From positions 124,001 to 188,000 of the forward strand of contig CAVSPW010000002.1 in assembly GCA_963729935.1 (NCBI GenBank): DNA of 64,000 bases, given 5' to 3'. Position 1 is the stretch's first letter. Every line of letters starts with the position of its first letter. The notes under the pieces are model-generated. The model was not told the DNA's origin and ran no database searches. It worked only from the letters and a program-made list of their open reading frames with translations. Made by a program: the position numbers and the translations under genes. This DNA comes from CAIKMD01 sp963729935 (GTDB lineage Bacteria > Pseudomonadota > Alphaproteobacteria > ATCC43930 > CGMCC-115725). Shown in pieces: positions 34,728 through 43,156 of this stretch.

Positions 34728-34946
34728 TTATCGGCCGGACCCGAACAATTCGTCGAAGAGGTCGCCGAGCCACGCCTCGAACACGTCCACCTCGGCCTGC
34801 GTAACTGGAACGCGCTCGGGCCAATCGTCCGTGACGGTCCAGGCCGAGAGATCATGCTTCGGCGGCCGGCCGACGCGCGGCCAGGGTTCGAACTGGACGT
34901 AAAGATCGTCGGGCAGGACGCCGAAGGTGACGCGTGATCGGGACAT
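34728..34946 (-). CDS. small protein upstream of the serine recombinase
   Basis: The 72-residue product (VTFGVLPDDLYVQFEPWPRVG, then RPPKHDLSAWTV, ending with an acidic helix EVDVFEAWLGDLFDELFG) is not a family I can name. It lies 18 bases before the recombinase start in the same direction, so the two are co-transcribed. Acidic small proteins next to large serine recombinases may act as directionality factors; that is speculation. Confidence 0.55.
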   Translation of the reverse strand: MSRSRVTFGVLPDDLYVQFEPWPRVGRPPKHDLSAWTVTDDWPERVPVTQAEVDVFEAWLGDLFDELFGSGR

Positions 34947-35194
34947 CTCGGCAGCATCGCGCCGGGCGGCTTCCAGGCGAACAACCCATGTCTATCCGGC
35001 AACACCCTTCTCCCTCCCGGCAAGACCGTGAGGAAGGGAGCGGTCGCGCTCACTTTGAACCATGATCGCTTGCGGGCCACTTGCCGGGCCGGCGGCAGGC
35101 GGTCAAGGCCGAAGCCGCGAAGCGGTCGCGCGGAACGCGCCAGCCTTGCCGGGCCGGCGGTGGTCCGGCCTGCTCGCGCCAAGGCGGTCATGAT

Positions 35195-35572
35195 TCAGCT
35201 TGCCTTGCGCGACAGCGTGAGCGGCAGGTCCAGTTCCACGCGATCGTGCATCACCTTGGGTGTGATCCGTCCACGCTCGCCCCGTTCCAGGCGGATCAGG
35301 CCGTAGCCGGCCATCGTCTTCAGCGTGCGCGACAGGTTCGACTTCGCCTTGCCGGTGATCCGGGCCAGTTCGTCGAGCGAGCCGGGTGCCTGCTCCACGA
35401 TCACCCGCAACAGGTCGCGGTTGCCCGCCGAAAGAACTTTGGCGAAGGACTTCGTCGAGGTGAACCAGACCTTCGGTTCCTCCGGCGCGATGCGCTGCTC
35501 GCCGCGCGCCACCGCCATGGTGCGCGCCTTCATGTCCTCGTAGCTGGCGATGCCCACCTTCAATGTCGTCAT
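35195..35572 (-). CDS. tumA: HTH antitoxin TumA-like
   Basis: The 125-residue protein is a winged helix DNA-binding protein of the HVO_A0114/MarR-like kind, with DLLRVIVEQAPGSLDELARITGKAKSNLSRTLKTM-type HTH and RLERGERGRITPKVMHDRVELDL wing. It is the usual partner of TumE. Its start overlaps the toxin gene stop by four bases. It probably neutralises TumE and represses the operon. The name rests on the paired context and family features. Confidence 0.75.
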   Translation of the reverse strand: MTTLKVGIASYEDMKARTMAVARGEQRIAPEEPKVWFTSTKSFAKVLSAGNRDLLRVIVEQAPGSLDELARITGKAKSNLSRTLKTMAGYGLIRLERGERGRITPKVMHDRVELDLPLTLSRKAS

Positions 35573-35925
35573 GGGATCACTCCTCTCTCTCGCAACACCG
35601 CGTCCACCGTCTCCCAGAAATCGGCGAGCAAGGTTGCCGCGTCCTGGTACTCGTAAGGCCTGATCGTCCGCAGCCGGTGGCGATGATCATGCGGCTCACC
35701 GCGCTTCTGCCGCGCCACCGGATGGGCATTGTCGAAGCCGACCAGCCGCTCGCCGTCCGGCCCGTGCAGCGTCAGCGAGTAGTCCAGCCCGTGCGCCTTC
35801 TCCGGCGACACCGGCACCCGCGTCACCACGAGGCGGACCCAGTGGCCGCCGTCCGGGTCCACGACGAGCACCTGTCCGTCGAGGTCCAGCAGCACATCGA
35901 GGGTCGGGTCGCGTGGCTCCGTCAC
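35569..35925 (-). CDS. tumE: toxin TumE (DUF6516) family
   Basis: The 118-residue protein has the DUF6516 pattern: GHWVRLVVTRVPVSPEKAHG, YSLTLHGPDGERLVGFDNAH, HDHRHRLRTIRPYEYQDA and FWETVDAVL. The family is the toxin of TumE-TumA type II toxin-antitoxin systems. The order toxin then antitoxin with an ATGA overlap fits it. The operon lies between the recombinase and the XRE-ParA genes of the second element and may stabilise it. Confidence 0.75.
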   Translation of the reverse strand: MTEPRDPTLDVLLDLDGQVLVVDPDGGHWVRLVVTRVPVSPEKAHGLDYSLTLHGPDGERLVGFDNAHPVARQKRGEPHDHRHRLRTIRPYEYQDAATLLADFWETVDAVLRERGVIP

Positions 35926-36170
35926 AAACTATAGTTATCATACTGAAGCAATCTTATGCAAGGAGGGCCTTCGGCGGCCGTTGGGAGGGCCGCCATCGCT
36001 CGGGGCATTGAAATTATTGATGCTTCTGCGAGAACCGACAGCAGGGGGTATTCGATCGGTATCCGAAAATCCCAATCAGCCCAACCACATATGCCCGCCC
36101 GCGGTCGGCGCTTTTATCTTGCCGTCCGACGGCGTGCCTTGCCAAACCTTCCGAGTGTTCCAGAATGCGG

Positions 36171-36199
36171 TTGACATTTGAATGGCGTTTACCTAAATG
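36171..36199 (+). promoter_or_regulatory. possible promoter of the XRE-ParA operon
   Basis: A perfect TTGACA -35 box at 36171-36176 lies 17 bases from TAAATG at 36194-36199. Transcription would then start within a few bases of the GTG (36201) or ATG (36207) codon, implying a leaderless or nearly leaderless mRNA. The -10 match is weak. Confidence 0.35.
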
Positions 36200-36200
36200 A

Positions 36201-37397
36201 GTGAACATGATCGTTACGCCGTTTGCTAGGCGGGTGAAGCGACTTAGAACCGAGCGGGGCCTCACTATTCGCGATTTGGCCGCGGCGGTCGGTAAGAGCG
36301 TCGCATACCTCGCGAAGATCGAAGTCCAGGGCGAGATCCCAACGCCCGAGCTGACATGCGAGATAGCCCGGGTGCTCAATGCTGACCCGATCCAGTTGCT
36401 TGAGCTCGCCAAAGAGGCGCGCCTAGTGAGTGCGACACGGGACATAGAGCGAGAATATGCGCGTGTCGTCGTCGATCGGGCATCGGCAGAGACAAGCGAT
36501 TCAGGGAGTGAGCGGGACGGGAAAGGAGCACAGGAAATGACCAAGGTCTTGAGCCTCATTAACATGAAGGGTGGCGTCGGGAAGACGACGTTGGCGATGC
36601 AGCTTGCCCACACCGCCGCGTCGAAAAAGCTGCGCACCCTCGCCGTCGACCTGGACCCGCAGTCGAACCTCAGCCAAGCGCTGATGGGACCGCGGGATTA
36701 CGTCAAACATCTGGCGGGGAAGAAACCCACGGTCGTTCAGATCTTTGACGAATACGTTCCAACGGACTCCCGAAGCGGATCACCACGGCTGTTGGACATT
36801 ACCGAAGTAGTGGTCAAGGGAGCGGGCCACGGCGCCAACGGCATGCTGGATTTGATTCCCAGTCGCTTGGAACTTTCCCGGACGCTGAAGAACCCCACCG
36901 GGAAAGAGCGCCGGCTCGCCAAGGCGCTAGCTCAGATCCGTGGCAAATACGACCTTGTCATCATCGATTGTGCGCCGACAGAGTTGGTACTGACGGATGC
37001 AGCGTATTTTGCGAGTCGCTACGTCGTCGTGCCCATCAAACCCGAGTTCATGGCGACGATTGGGTTGCCCCTACTCGCCCGATCGCTGCACGAATTTCAA
37101 CTTGAGAACGAGGATCACGAGATCGAAATTGCGGGATTGGTATTCAACCACTCATCCAGCTATTCGGCCGGTCCTGAAGGTCAACAGTCGATCGAAGATG
37201 TTACTTCCGAATCAAAAAAACACGACTGGCGCATATTCGAAAATCAAATTCGATATTCTGCCTCTTACGCGAAATCGGCGCGTGAAGGCACTCCTCTGTC
37301 CTGGACGAGCTATGCCCGAAGCGATGTAATCCAGGGCTTCCGGCGCTTCGCGGACGAGGTATTTGATCAGATTGGTGTCGCGAAGGTGCCTGCATGA
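36201..37397 (+). CDS. XRE HTH-ParA ATPase fusion protein
   Basis: The 398-residue protein fuses an XRE-type HTH (residues about 5-70: RRVKRLRTERGLTIRDLAAAVGKSVAYLAKIEVQG) to a ParA/Soj ATPase. The ATPase has a deviant Walker A KGGVGKTT near residue 121, DLDPQSNLS, and Walker B YDLVIIDCAPTELVLT. ParA ATPases move DNA or protein complexes on the nucleoid; a fused HTH suggests self-regulation or DNA anchoring. Either GTG 36201 or ATG 36207 can start it, close behind a TTGACA promoter. It overlaps the next gene by four bases, and no parB follows. Confidence 0.85.
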   Translation: MNMIVTPFARRVKRLRTERGLTIRDLAAAVGKSVAYLAKIEVQGEIPTPELTCEIARVLNADPIQLLELAKEARLVSATRDIEREYARVVVDRASAETSDSGSERDGKGAQEMTKVLSLINMKGGVGKTTLAMQLAHTAASKKLRTLAVDLDPQSNLSQALMGPRDYVKHLAGKKPTVVQIFDEYVPTDSRSGSPRLLDITEVVVKGAGHGANGMLDLIPSRLELSRTLKNPTGKERRLAKALAQIRGKYDLVIIDCAPTELVLTDAAYFASRYVVVPIKPEFMATIGLPLLARSLHEFQLENEDHEIEIAGLVFNHSSSYSAGPEGQQSIEDVTSESKKHDWRIFENQIRYSASYAKSAREGTPLSWTSYARSDVIQGFRRFADEVFDQIGVAKVPA

Positions 37398-37897
37398 AGG
37401 ACGAACTTCTTGATATCGACGTCCGGCTCCTGGTCTTGCGCTATGGCCGCCAAAAGGTGCTTACCGCCCTTTCCAGGCTGGTAGAGCAGACTCCGGCGGA
37501 GATCGAACAACATCTGCAGACCCTCGGCCATAGGTCATCGGCGGGTCGTAAGAAAGCACCGAACCCGTCTCTAATCGAAGTTGCCGCGTCGGAATGCCGC
37601 GATCACACTGAGATTCTGGAACCGCTTCGGGCCTTGGCTTTGGCGTTTGAGAACCGAACATTCCTCCCGAATCTGCGTGACGTGCAGCGCTTCCTCGATC
37701 GCGGTAGTGCTTCCCCCCAGAAATTTAAGTCGCGGGCGATAGCGGGACCGGCCGTTATCCGCGCCCTTTCCATGTTGCCAAAGGACGAGCTAACCAGTCT
37801 CGCATCGCGGGATGAATCACACGGCGAGAGCGACTATTCCCTTCTGTCGCGGGCAATCATGGGAGGAGCGTCCGATGACAGAGGCAAACGCGGTTGA
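37394..37897 (+). CDS. second gene of the XRE-ParA operon, unknown function
   Basis: The 167-residue product (LLDIDVRLLVLRYGRQKVLTAL ... PAEIEQHL) is helical and basic in the middle (SSAGRKKAPNPSL). No known domain is visible to me. It is not a ParB. The start overlaps the ParA stop in an ATGA junction and the next gene begins six bases after its stop, so it is tightly coupled with both and should act in the same complex. Confidence 0.6.
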   Translation: MKDELLDIDVRLLVLRYGRQKVLTALSRLVEQTPAEIEQHLQTLGHRSSAGRKKAPNPSLIEVAASECRDHTEILEPLRALALAFENRTFLPNLRDVQRFLDRGSASPQKFKSRAIAGPAVIRALSMLPKDELTSLASRDESHGESDYSLLSRAIMGGASDDRGKRG

Positions 37898-37903
37898 AAG
37901 GCA

Positions 37904-38419
37904 TTGACGGCGCCCACTCCCGCAAAGCAAAAGATCGCTTGGGCCAAGCTCGACTCCGTGTTCGCCGACGCTGCGAATACCTGGATCATCCACTATTCCT
38001 GCGAGAGCTTCTACGATCGGCCGAACGGCGCCTCTCCGCGGATCACGTCCATCGCGGTGCGCCGGCTTGACTCCGGCCAGACGCTCTCGTTCTCGATCCA
38101 TCAGGTCGCCGAAGAGCGTGGCATCCCCTTCGATCAGATCGATGCCCATTACGACGACCTTGAGCGGCAGATGCTCGACGCGTTCTACCAGCACGTCGGC
38201 AGCCACAAGGGCATGAAGTATGTGCATTGGAATATGCGGGACATTAACTACGGCTTCGCGGCGCTCGAACACCGTCATCGGGTCCTCAAAGGCGCGCCCG
38301 TGATCGTGGATGATGACAAGAAGATCGACCTCGCCCGCCTCCTGATTGACATTTACGGGGTGGGCTACATCGGCCATCCCCGGCTCGAAAACCTCCTGGC
38401 ACGGAACTCAATCAAGTGA
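37904..38419 (+). CDS. third gene of the XRE-ParA operon, cut short by the IS3 element
   Basis: The readable part is 171 residues starting at TTG 37904 (AAAGG upstream). It contains ADAANTWIIHYSCESFYDRPNG, an SIAVRRLDSGQ strand, then GSHKGMKYVHWNMRDINYGFAALEHRHRVL and DKKIDLARLLIDIYGVGYIGHPRLE. The stop codon TGA is the first three bases of the IS terminal repeat (38417-38419), so the native C-terminus is missing. I do not recognise the family. No continuation is seen beyond the IS at 39662. Confidence 0.6.
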   Translation: MTAPTPAKQKIAWAKLDSVFADAANTWIIHYSCESFYDRPNGASPRITSIAVRRLDSGQTLSFSIHQVAEERGIPFDQIDAHYDDLERQMLDAFYQHVGSHKGMKYVHWNMRDINYGFAALEHRHRVLKGAPVIVDDDKKIDLARLLIDIYGVGYIGHPRLENLLARNSIK

Positions 38420-38447
38420 GCTGCTGCCGGTTTGAATGACTTCTCTG

Positions 38448-39314
38448 TTAAGCGAATCCGGCCTTCATTTCGAACTCCATAGGGCTTAGGTAGCCGATGG
38501 TCGAGTGCCGACGCTTGGTGTTGTAGAAGCGCTCGATGTAGTCGAACACGTCTGCCCTGGCCTCGTCGCGTGTCCGGTAGACCTTGCGGGCCGTGCGCTC
38601 GGTCTTGAGCGACGAGAAGAAGCTCTCCATCGCCGCGTTGTCCCAGACATTGCCGGAGCGGCTCATCGAGCAGGTGACGCCGTGATCGGTCATCAGCCGC
38701 TGGAACTGGTCGCTAGTGTACTGGCTGCCGCGATCGGAGTGATGCAGCAGCGCATCGGGCCTGCCGCGTCGCCAGATCGCCATCACCAGGGCATCGGTGA
38801 CGAGCTCCGCTGTCATCGCCGCGCTCATCGACCAGCCGACGACGCGCCGGGAGAAGAGATCGATCACGGCGGCGACATAGAGCCAGCCCTCCGCCGTCCA
38901 GATGTAGGTGAAGTCGGCGATCCAGCGGCGATTGGGTGCCGGCGCTTCGAAGCTGCGGCCCAAGACATTCGGAGCGACGGCGCCCGCCTGCCGTTCACCT
39001 GAATCCGACGGCAGGCGGCGCCGTCGTGGCCGTGCCCGCAGGGCCTGTTGCTGCATCAAGCGCTCGACCCGATGCAAGCAGCACGACGCGCCCTTGGCGA
39101 GAAGATCTTTCCAGACACGGCGCGCGCCATAGGTTCGGTCGCTGCCGATAAAGCTCGACCGTACCTTTGCTGCCAACTCTTCATTGATCATCGAGCGCCG
39201 GCTTCGTGGTCGCGTGAGCCAGGCATAGAACCCACCGCGCGAGACACCGAGCGCCCCGCACAACCATCCCGCCGGCCATATACCCCGGTGCTTCGCGATG
39301 AAGCTGAACTTCAC
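38448..39314 (-). CDS. IS3-family transposase OrfB (DDE domain)
   Basis: This 288-residue part carries an HTH_21 segment (KFSFIAKHRGIWPAGWLCGALGVSRGGFYAWL) and the rve integrase core with D in NRRWIADFTYI, D in HHSDRGSQYTS and E in NAAMESFFSSLKTE, which make the DDE triad. It ends with YNTKRRHSTIGYLSP. It is normally made as an OrfAB fusion by a -1 shift on the poly-A run in orfA; its own frame starts with GTG. It looks intact. Confidence 0.93.
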   Translation of the reverse strand: MKFSFIAKHRGIWPAGWLCGALGVSRGGFYAWLTRPRSRRSMINEELAAKVRSSFIGSDRTYGARRVWKDLLAKGASCCLHRVERLMQQQALRARPRRRRLPSDSGERQAGAVAPNVLGRSFEAPAPNRRWIADFTYIWTAEGWLYVAAVIDLFSRRVVGWSMSAAMTAELVTDALVMAIWRRGRPDALLHHSDRGSQYTSDQFQRLMTDHGVTCSMSRSGNVWDNAAMESFFSSLKTERTARKVYRTRDEARADVFDYIERFYNTKRRHSTIGYLSPMEFEMKAGFA

Positions 39315-39601
39315 AGGTTGTCCTTCGCGAAGTAGGCCGCGGCTTTTTTTAGGATGTCCCGCTCGGCTTTGAGCTTGGCGACTTCCCGTCTCAGCCGGGT
39401 GATCTCGCCCTGGTCCGCCTTCTGCTGACCGTGACCCGGAAACGCCTGCTCCGGGTCAGACCCGAACTCCTTCACCCATCGCCGCAGCACCGTCCCGTTC
39501 ACGTCGAGATCGCGTGACGCCTGCGCGATCGTCACGCCGCGATCCGTCACCAGCTTCACCGCTTCGAGCTTGAACTCCCGCGTAAATCTCCGTCGTTCCA
39601 T
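39311..39601 (-). CDS. IS3-family transposase OrfA
   Basis: The 96-residue protein has the HTH_Tnp_1 domain (RRRFTREFKLEAVKLVTDRGVT) and a C-terminal leucine-zipper helix (ITRLRREVAKLKAERDILKKA). The ATG at 39599-39601 is the usual start (MERRRF). The run of seven A bases coding KK near the end is the frameshift site for OrfAB. Confidence 0.92.
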   Translation of the reverse strand: MERRRFTREFKLEAVKLVTDRGVTIAQASRDLDVNGTVLRRWVKEFGSDPEQAFPGHGQQKADQGEITRLRREVAKLKAERDILKKAAAYFAKDNL

Positions 39602-39755
39602 CTGCCACCTCCGGTTCCATAAAACACCTATCTCGGTGTCCACGAAACCGGCAGCAGCTCATCCTCCCGTTCTCAATTGTCCATCTGGCAAAGGCACTCT
39701 TCGGAGCGCCGCGATCAGCAAGGGGGCGTTAAAGAAGGCCGTCGATCTTGCGGTC

Positions 39756-40304
39756 TCATCTGCGCGCCACCGTCTTCAGCAGGCCGCGTAGATAGAGCGT
39801 TTCGTTGGTGGGACCCCGGCCGGCATGCTCTGGCATTGGCGCTCCCTTCGCCTTAGCCAAATCATGCGCGGTGAAATAGGCATAGAGCGCGTCGTAGACG
39901 GGAAGGCTTCGCTCGATGATCGTCGCGTCGTCATCGTTGATGAGCATCGTGCCTTCCGAAAGTGCCCGCAATCCAATGGCCATCTGCCCCACTGTATCGT
40001 CGATGGCCGGGCGGCGATCGTGAAGGACGTAGTCGATGCCGGCACCAATCACCCGGGCGATCGACCGAAGCGCCGGATCATCGAGACGGTACTTCGCCAA
40101 GAGTTTTTCAAAGGTCGATCCTTCGTGATCGTGCGGTCCGATCTCGGCGCCGGGCAGCGCAAAGGGTATGGCGTCGGCGGGACGGCGATTTTCCTCGCCC
40201 CATGGCACGAAAACGAAGATCGCCTCGCGATCGATGAACCGCTTGATGAGCCATGGCGAGGCGACCCGGTCGAGATGCACGAAATCCCTTGTCACCCATT
40301 TCAT
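39756..40304 (-). CDS. ChrB C-terminal domain (chromate resistance) protein
   Basis: The 182-residue product is the ChrB-type domain (WVTRDFVHLDRVASPWLIKRFIDREAIFVFVP, GAEIGPHDHEGSTFEKLL, LALR-like YRLDDPALRSIARVI). The start ATG at 40302-40304 has AGGGAGG upstream and fits the family; longer upstream reading is rejected. ChrB regulates chrA in chromate resistance, but the N-terminal DNA-binding part and ChrA are absent here. It may therefore have another role. Confidence 0.78.
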   Translation of the reverse strand: MKWVTRDFVHLDRVASPWLIKRFIDREAIFVFVPWGEENRRPADAIPFALPGAEIGPHDHEGSTFEKLLAKYRLDDPALRSIARVIGAGIDYVLHDRRPAIDDTVGQMAIGLRALSEGTMLINDDDATIIERSLPVYDALYAYFTAHDLAKAKGAPMPEHAGRGPTNETLYLRGLLKTVARR

Positions 40305-40467
40305 CGCGTGCGTCCTCCCTGTTGCCGGCGGCAATAGTCTACGCGATCGGGGCCGCAAGCCGATACGTCCCGCGCCGGCCGGACCGGGATCGATCGCCAT
40401 GGCGCCAGCGAATGATCGCTGGTAGGATTTCCGACAACGACGACAACAGCCGCCTAGGGAGACGCCC

Positions 40468-40995
40468 ATGTCCGAGACCATCGCCGATACATCGCCTATT
40501 CCGCCGGTCACGCGCGAGCAGCCGACGCCCGTCCTCAAGCTCAACTTCCTGTCGCACGGCACGCTTGAGAGCCGTGATCTTGCCTTCTCGCGCAAGTTCT
40601 ACGAGGAATTCCTTGGCTTCGAGGTCGTGCAGACAAGCCCCATCTCGCTTCTGATCCGGCTCGGCGGCAATCACACCTATGCCGTCGTCTACAGCAAGAA
40701 GCCGAGCGAGATGAACCTCCTCAACCACAACGGACTCGATGTCCGCACCAAGGAGGAGGTGGACGCGGCCCACCGCCTTGTCGTCGAGCATGGCGAAAAG
40801 TGGAAGCTCACCAAGATCTCGAAGCCTTATCTGCAGCACGGCACCTATAGCTTCTATTTCTGGGATGCCGACGGGAACTCCTGGGAGATTCTCACCAATC
40901 CCCAGGGCGGTTACAGCTGGCTCTTCGAGAAGGGCGATCTCGAGGGCAAGGGGCACCTCGACCGCAACTTCAAGCGCCCGGGCGTCGACAATTGA
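40468..40995 (+). CDS. VOC (glyoxalase/dioxygenase superfamily) protein
   Basis: The 175-residue protein has a VOC fold with H in LNFLSHGTLESRDLAFSRKFYEEFLGF, a second metal ligand position at DVRTKEEVDAAHRL, and E in DADGNSWEILTNPQ, giving the H-x-H-E-type metal site. It is preceded by AGGGAGA. The substrate is unknown. The next gene is a fumarylacetoacetate hydrolase family enzyme; together they could act in aromatic ring breakdown. Confidence 0.82.
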   Translation: MSETIADTSPIPPVTREQPTPVLKLNFLSHGTLESRDLAFSRKFYEEFLGFEVVQTSPISLLIRLGGNHTYAVVYSKKPSEMNLLNHNGLDVRTKEEVDAAHRLVVEHGEKWKLTKISKPYLQHGTYSFYFWDADGNSWEILTNPQGGYSWLFEKGDLEGKGHLDRNFKRPGVDN

Positions 40996-41056
40996 CGAAT
41001 CCAGCGGTGAGACCGTCGGCCGGTCGCTGCTTTCCTAGATCCTGAGGAAGCGTCCG

Positions 41057-42004
41057 ATGCACCTTGTCACGCTTGCCGCCCGCCCCAGCGCCGGCGTCGT
41101 CCTCGGCGAGGAAATCGTCGATCTCGCCGGCTGCCGCGAGTGGGTGATCCCCGCGCGCCTGCTGCCAAGGACGGTCCGTGGAATTATTGAGGCTGGCGAA
41201 GCGGCGCTCGATCTCGTCCGCCGTGTCATCGACGAGATCGGTTCCAGCGCGAGCTTGGCCGACCGCCTGCGCGAAACGGGGGCACTGGTCGGGCGGGCGG
41301 GCGCCCGGCTGCTGGCGCCGATCACCGACCCGTCGCTGATCCTCTCCTGCGGCATGAACTACCGCGAGCATCTGCGCGAGATGAACTCGCCGGTGCCGGA
41401 TTACCCGACGTCTTTCGCCAAGAACGCTGCGTCGATCATCGGCCCGGGAGCGCCGATCGTCCTGCCGGCGTCGCATCCCCACATGGTCGATTGGGAGGGC
41501 GAATTCAGCGTCGTCATCGGCCGGCCATGCCATACCGTCGCTGAGGCGGATGCCCTCGACTACGTCGCCGGTTACACGCTGATCAATGACGTGTCAGCGC
41601 GTGATTGGGTGGCGCCGGTCTTCCAGGCGACCGCGCTGATGGCGGGGATTCTCGCCTGGGAGCGCAATCTCCTGGGCAAGCAATTTCCCACCTTCTGCCC
41701 GATGGGGCCGGTGCTCGCAACGCGCGACGAGGTTCGCGATCCCGACGACGTGCAACTCGAGACCCGGCTCAACGGGGCCGTGATGCAATCGACCAACACC
41801 AGCGACCTCGTCTTTGGCGTCCGCAAGCTGATTGCCTATTATTCACAGTTCTACCGGTTCTGCCCGGGCGATGTGATCACGACGGGCTCGCCGTCTGGTG
41901 TGGGCTATGGGCGGGATCCCAAGGTCTTCATGCATGAAGGCGACCGGATTGAGGTCCGCGCCACCGGCATCGGCACGCTCGCCAATCCGATCGTCGCCGC
42001 ATAG
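41057..42004 (+). CDS. fumarylacetoacetate hydrolase family protein
   Basis: The 315-residue enzyme belongs to the FAH family (hydrolases, isomerases and decarboxylases of keto acids). The C-terminal FAH core shows SCGMNYREHLREMN, then VDWEGEFSVVIGRPCHTV with the metal Glu, YTLINDVSARDWV and GDVITTGSPSGVGYG. The N-terminal 80 residues are the usual FAH-N region. It lies 60 bases downstream of the VOC gene. The precise reaction cannot be told from sequence. Confidence 0.88.
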   Translation: MHLVTLAARPSAGVVLGEEIVDLAGCREWVIPARLLPRTVRGIIEAGEAALDLVRRVIDEIGSSASLADRLRETGALVGRAGARLLAPITDPSLILSCGMNYREHLREMNSPVPDYPTSFAKNAASIIGPGAPIVLPASHPHMVDWEGEFSVVIGRPCHTVAEADALDYVAGYTLINDVSARDWVAPVFQATALMAGILAWERNLLGKQFPTFCPMGPVLATRDEVRDPDDVQLETRLNGAVMQSTNTSDLVFGVRKLIAYYSQFYRFCPGDVITTGSPSGVGYGRDPKVFMHEGDRIEVRATGIGTLANPIVAA

Positions 42005-42151
42005 ATCAGGCACGCCCGGCGGCCTGTTTGAACACAAGAACCGGCCCTTGTAGAAATATCGCACCCCAGAAATCCCAAAGCCGTTGACCGTCGGGGAATG
42101 AGCAAACCGGTGCGGGCAGGTTCACCCGCATCTTTTCGATCCGGTGATGGA

Positions 42152-42928
42152 ATGAAATCGCCTGTTCTCGCGCTCCTCGCGGCCGCCGCGCTCCTCGCCG
42201 GTGGTGCCGGCGCTGCCGCCGGAGAGCGCGTCTTCCCGGTTTACGACAATATGTTTTTCCCCGGCAAACCGGCCACCGCGGCCGCCGGCCTCGTGGCCTC
42301 GAACATCATTTACGGGGGCAAGATCTGGCCGCATCACGAAAATTACGGCGTGCTGCCGAGCCGAGAAGCCTACGCGGCGCTCGTTGCCGAGCACAGCACG
42401 GAACCCGGGCCGATCGTCATCGACATCGAAAGGCTGCCCCTGTCGGGCGATCGTCCCACGGTCGTGCAACGCCTGCACGTGCTCGCGACGCTGGCCGATT
42501 GGACCCACGCGGCCGTGCCGGGACGCGTCGTCGGCTATTTTGGTTACAACACCCTGACCGACGTCGTGCCTGAAAACCGGCCCTATGCCGTCGCGCTCGC
42601 GCGCCATGTCGACGCTTTCTTCGTGCCCGTTTACGCCCGCGATGACGATCGCGCCGCCTGGGCTCGGCGGGCCAAGGCGGAAATCGCCGAGGCGCGCCGT
42701 TACGCTAAAGGCAAGCCCGTCTATTTCTACTTGTGGCCGCAATATCTCGACCGCACGCCCAAGCAGTTTCAATGGATCAGCGGCGCGGATTGGCGCTTTC
42801 AGCTCGACTTCGCCTATCGCGAGGCCGACGGCATCGTGCTCTGGGGCACGCGGCACTATGGCTGGGACGCATCGAGCGGGTGGTGGGACGCAACACTTGC
42901 CTTCATGCACCGCTTGCGCGGCCGGTGA
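42152..42928 (+). CDS. exported protein of unknown function (glycosidase-like fold possible)
   Basis: The 258-residue product has a signal peptide (KSPVLALLAAAALLAGGAGA). The mature part has the pattern of a TIM barrel: FPVYDNMFF, GLVASNIIYGG, PIVIDIERLPL, GRVVGYFGYNTL, DAFFVPVYARDD, KPVYFYLWPQY and DGIVLWGTRHYGW on successive strands. Acidic residues in IDIE and after FFVPVY would suit a hydrolase, perhaps a distant hyaluronidase-type or GH-like barrel. I cannot name a family. The ATG at 42152 is chosen to place the signal peptide at the start. Confidence 0.6.
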   Translation: MKSPVLALLAAAALLAGGAGAAAGERVFPVYDNMFFPGKPATAAAGLVASNIIYGGKIWPHHENYGVLPSREAYAALVAEHSTEPGPIVIDIERLPLSGDRPTVVQRLHVLATLADWTHAAVPGRVVGYFGYNTLTDVVPENRPYAVALARHVDAFFVPVYARDDDRAAWARRAKAEIAEARRYAKGKPVYFYLWPQYLDRTPKQFQWISGADWRFQLDFAYREADGIVLWGTRHYGWDASSGWWDATLAFMHRLRGR

Positions 42929-43156
42929 CCCGGCGCCGCGCGCGATCGCCCTCCATTTCACGAACGCAGTTTTTTGCGCGCCACTTATCCACACCCGGTA
43001 TTCGACTCGGCGTTTTGTCGGCGCGATGATGGTTAATTCTTGGTAAAAGGACGGCGATTATCGAGGGTCCGCATGAAGTTTTGGATATGCCGCATTCGTC
43101 GGGAACCATGATTGACGGGCGCACGGGCTGCGTCGCTTTTCCGGGAGATCTTGCCC

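Larger units (their letters stand above)
38417..39661 (-). mobile_element. intact IS3-family insertion sequence
   Basis: The 1245-bp element has perfect 17-bp terminal inverted repeats (TGAGCTGCTGCCGGTTT at 38417-38433, complement at 39645-39661). It has two overlapping frames read on the minus strand and a CTAAAAAAAGCC slippery run at 39341-39352 for -1 frameshifting. No target duplication is visible (left flank ...tcaag, right flank tcctc...). Confidence 0.92.

Noticed and set aside
33339..34937. 532-codon plus-strand frame opposite the serine recombinase
   Set aside because: Antisense shadow; no recognisable domain.
35080..35165. Direct repeat cttgccgggccggcgg seen twice
   Set aside because: Short, GC-rich and isolated; no gene or element boundary links to it.
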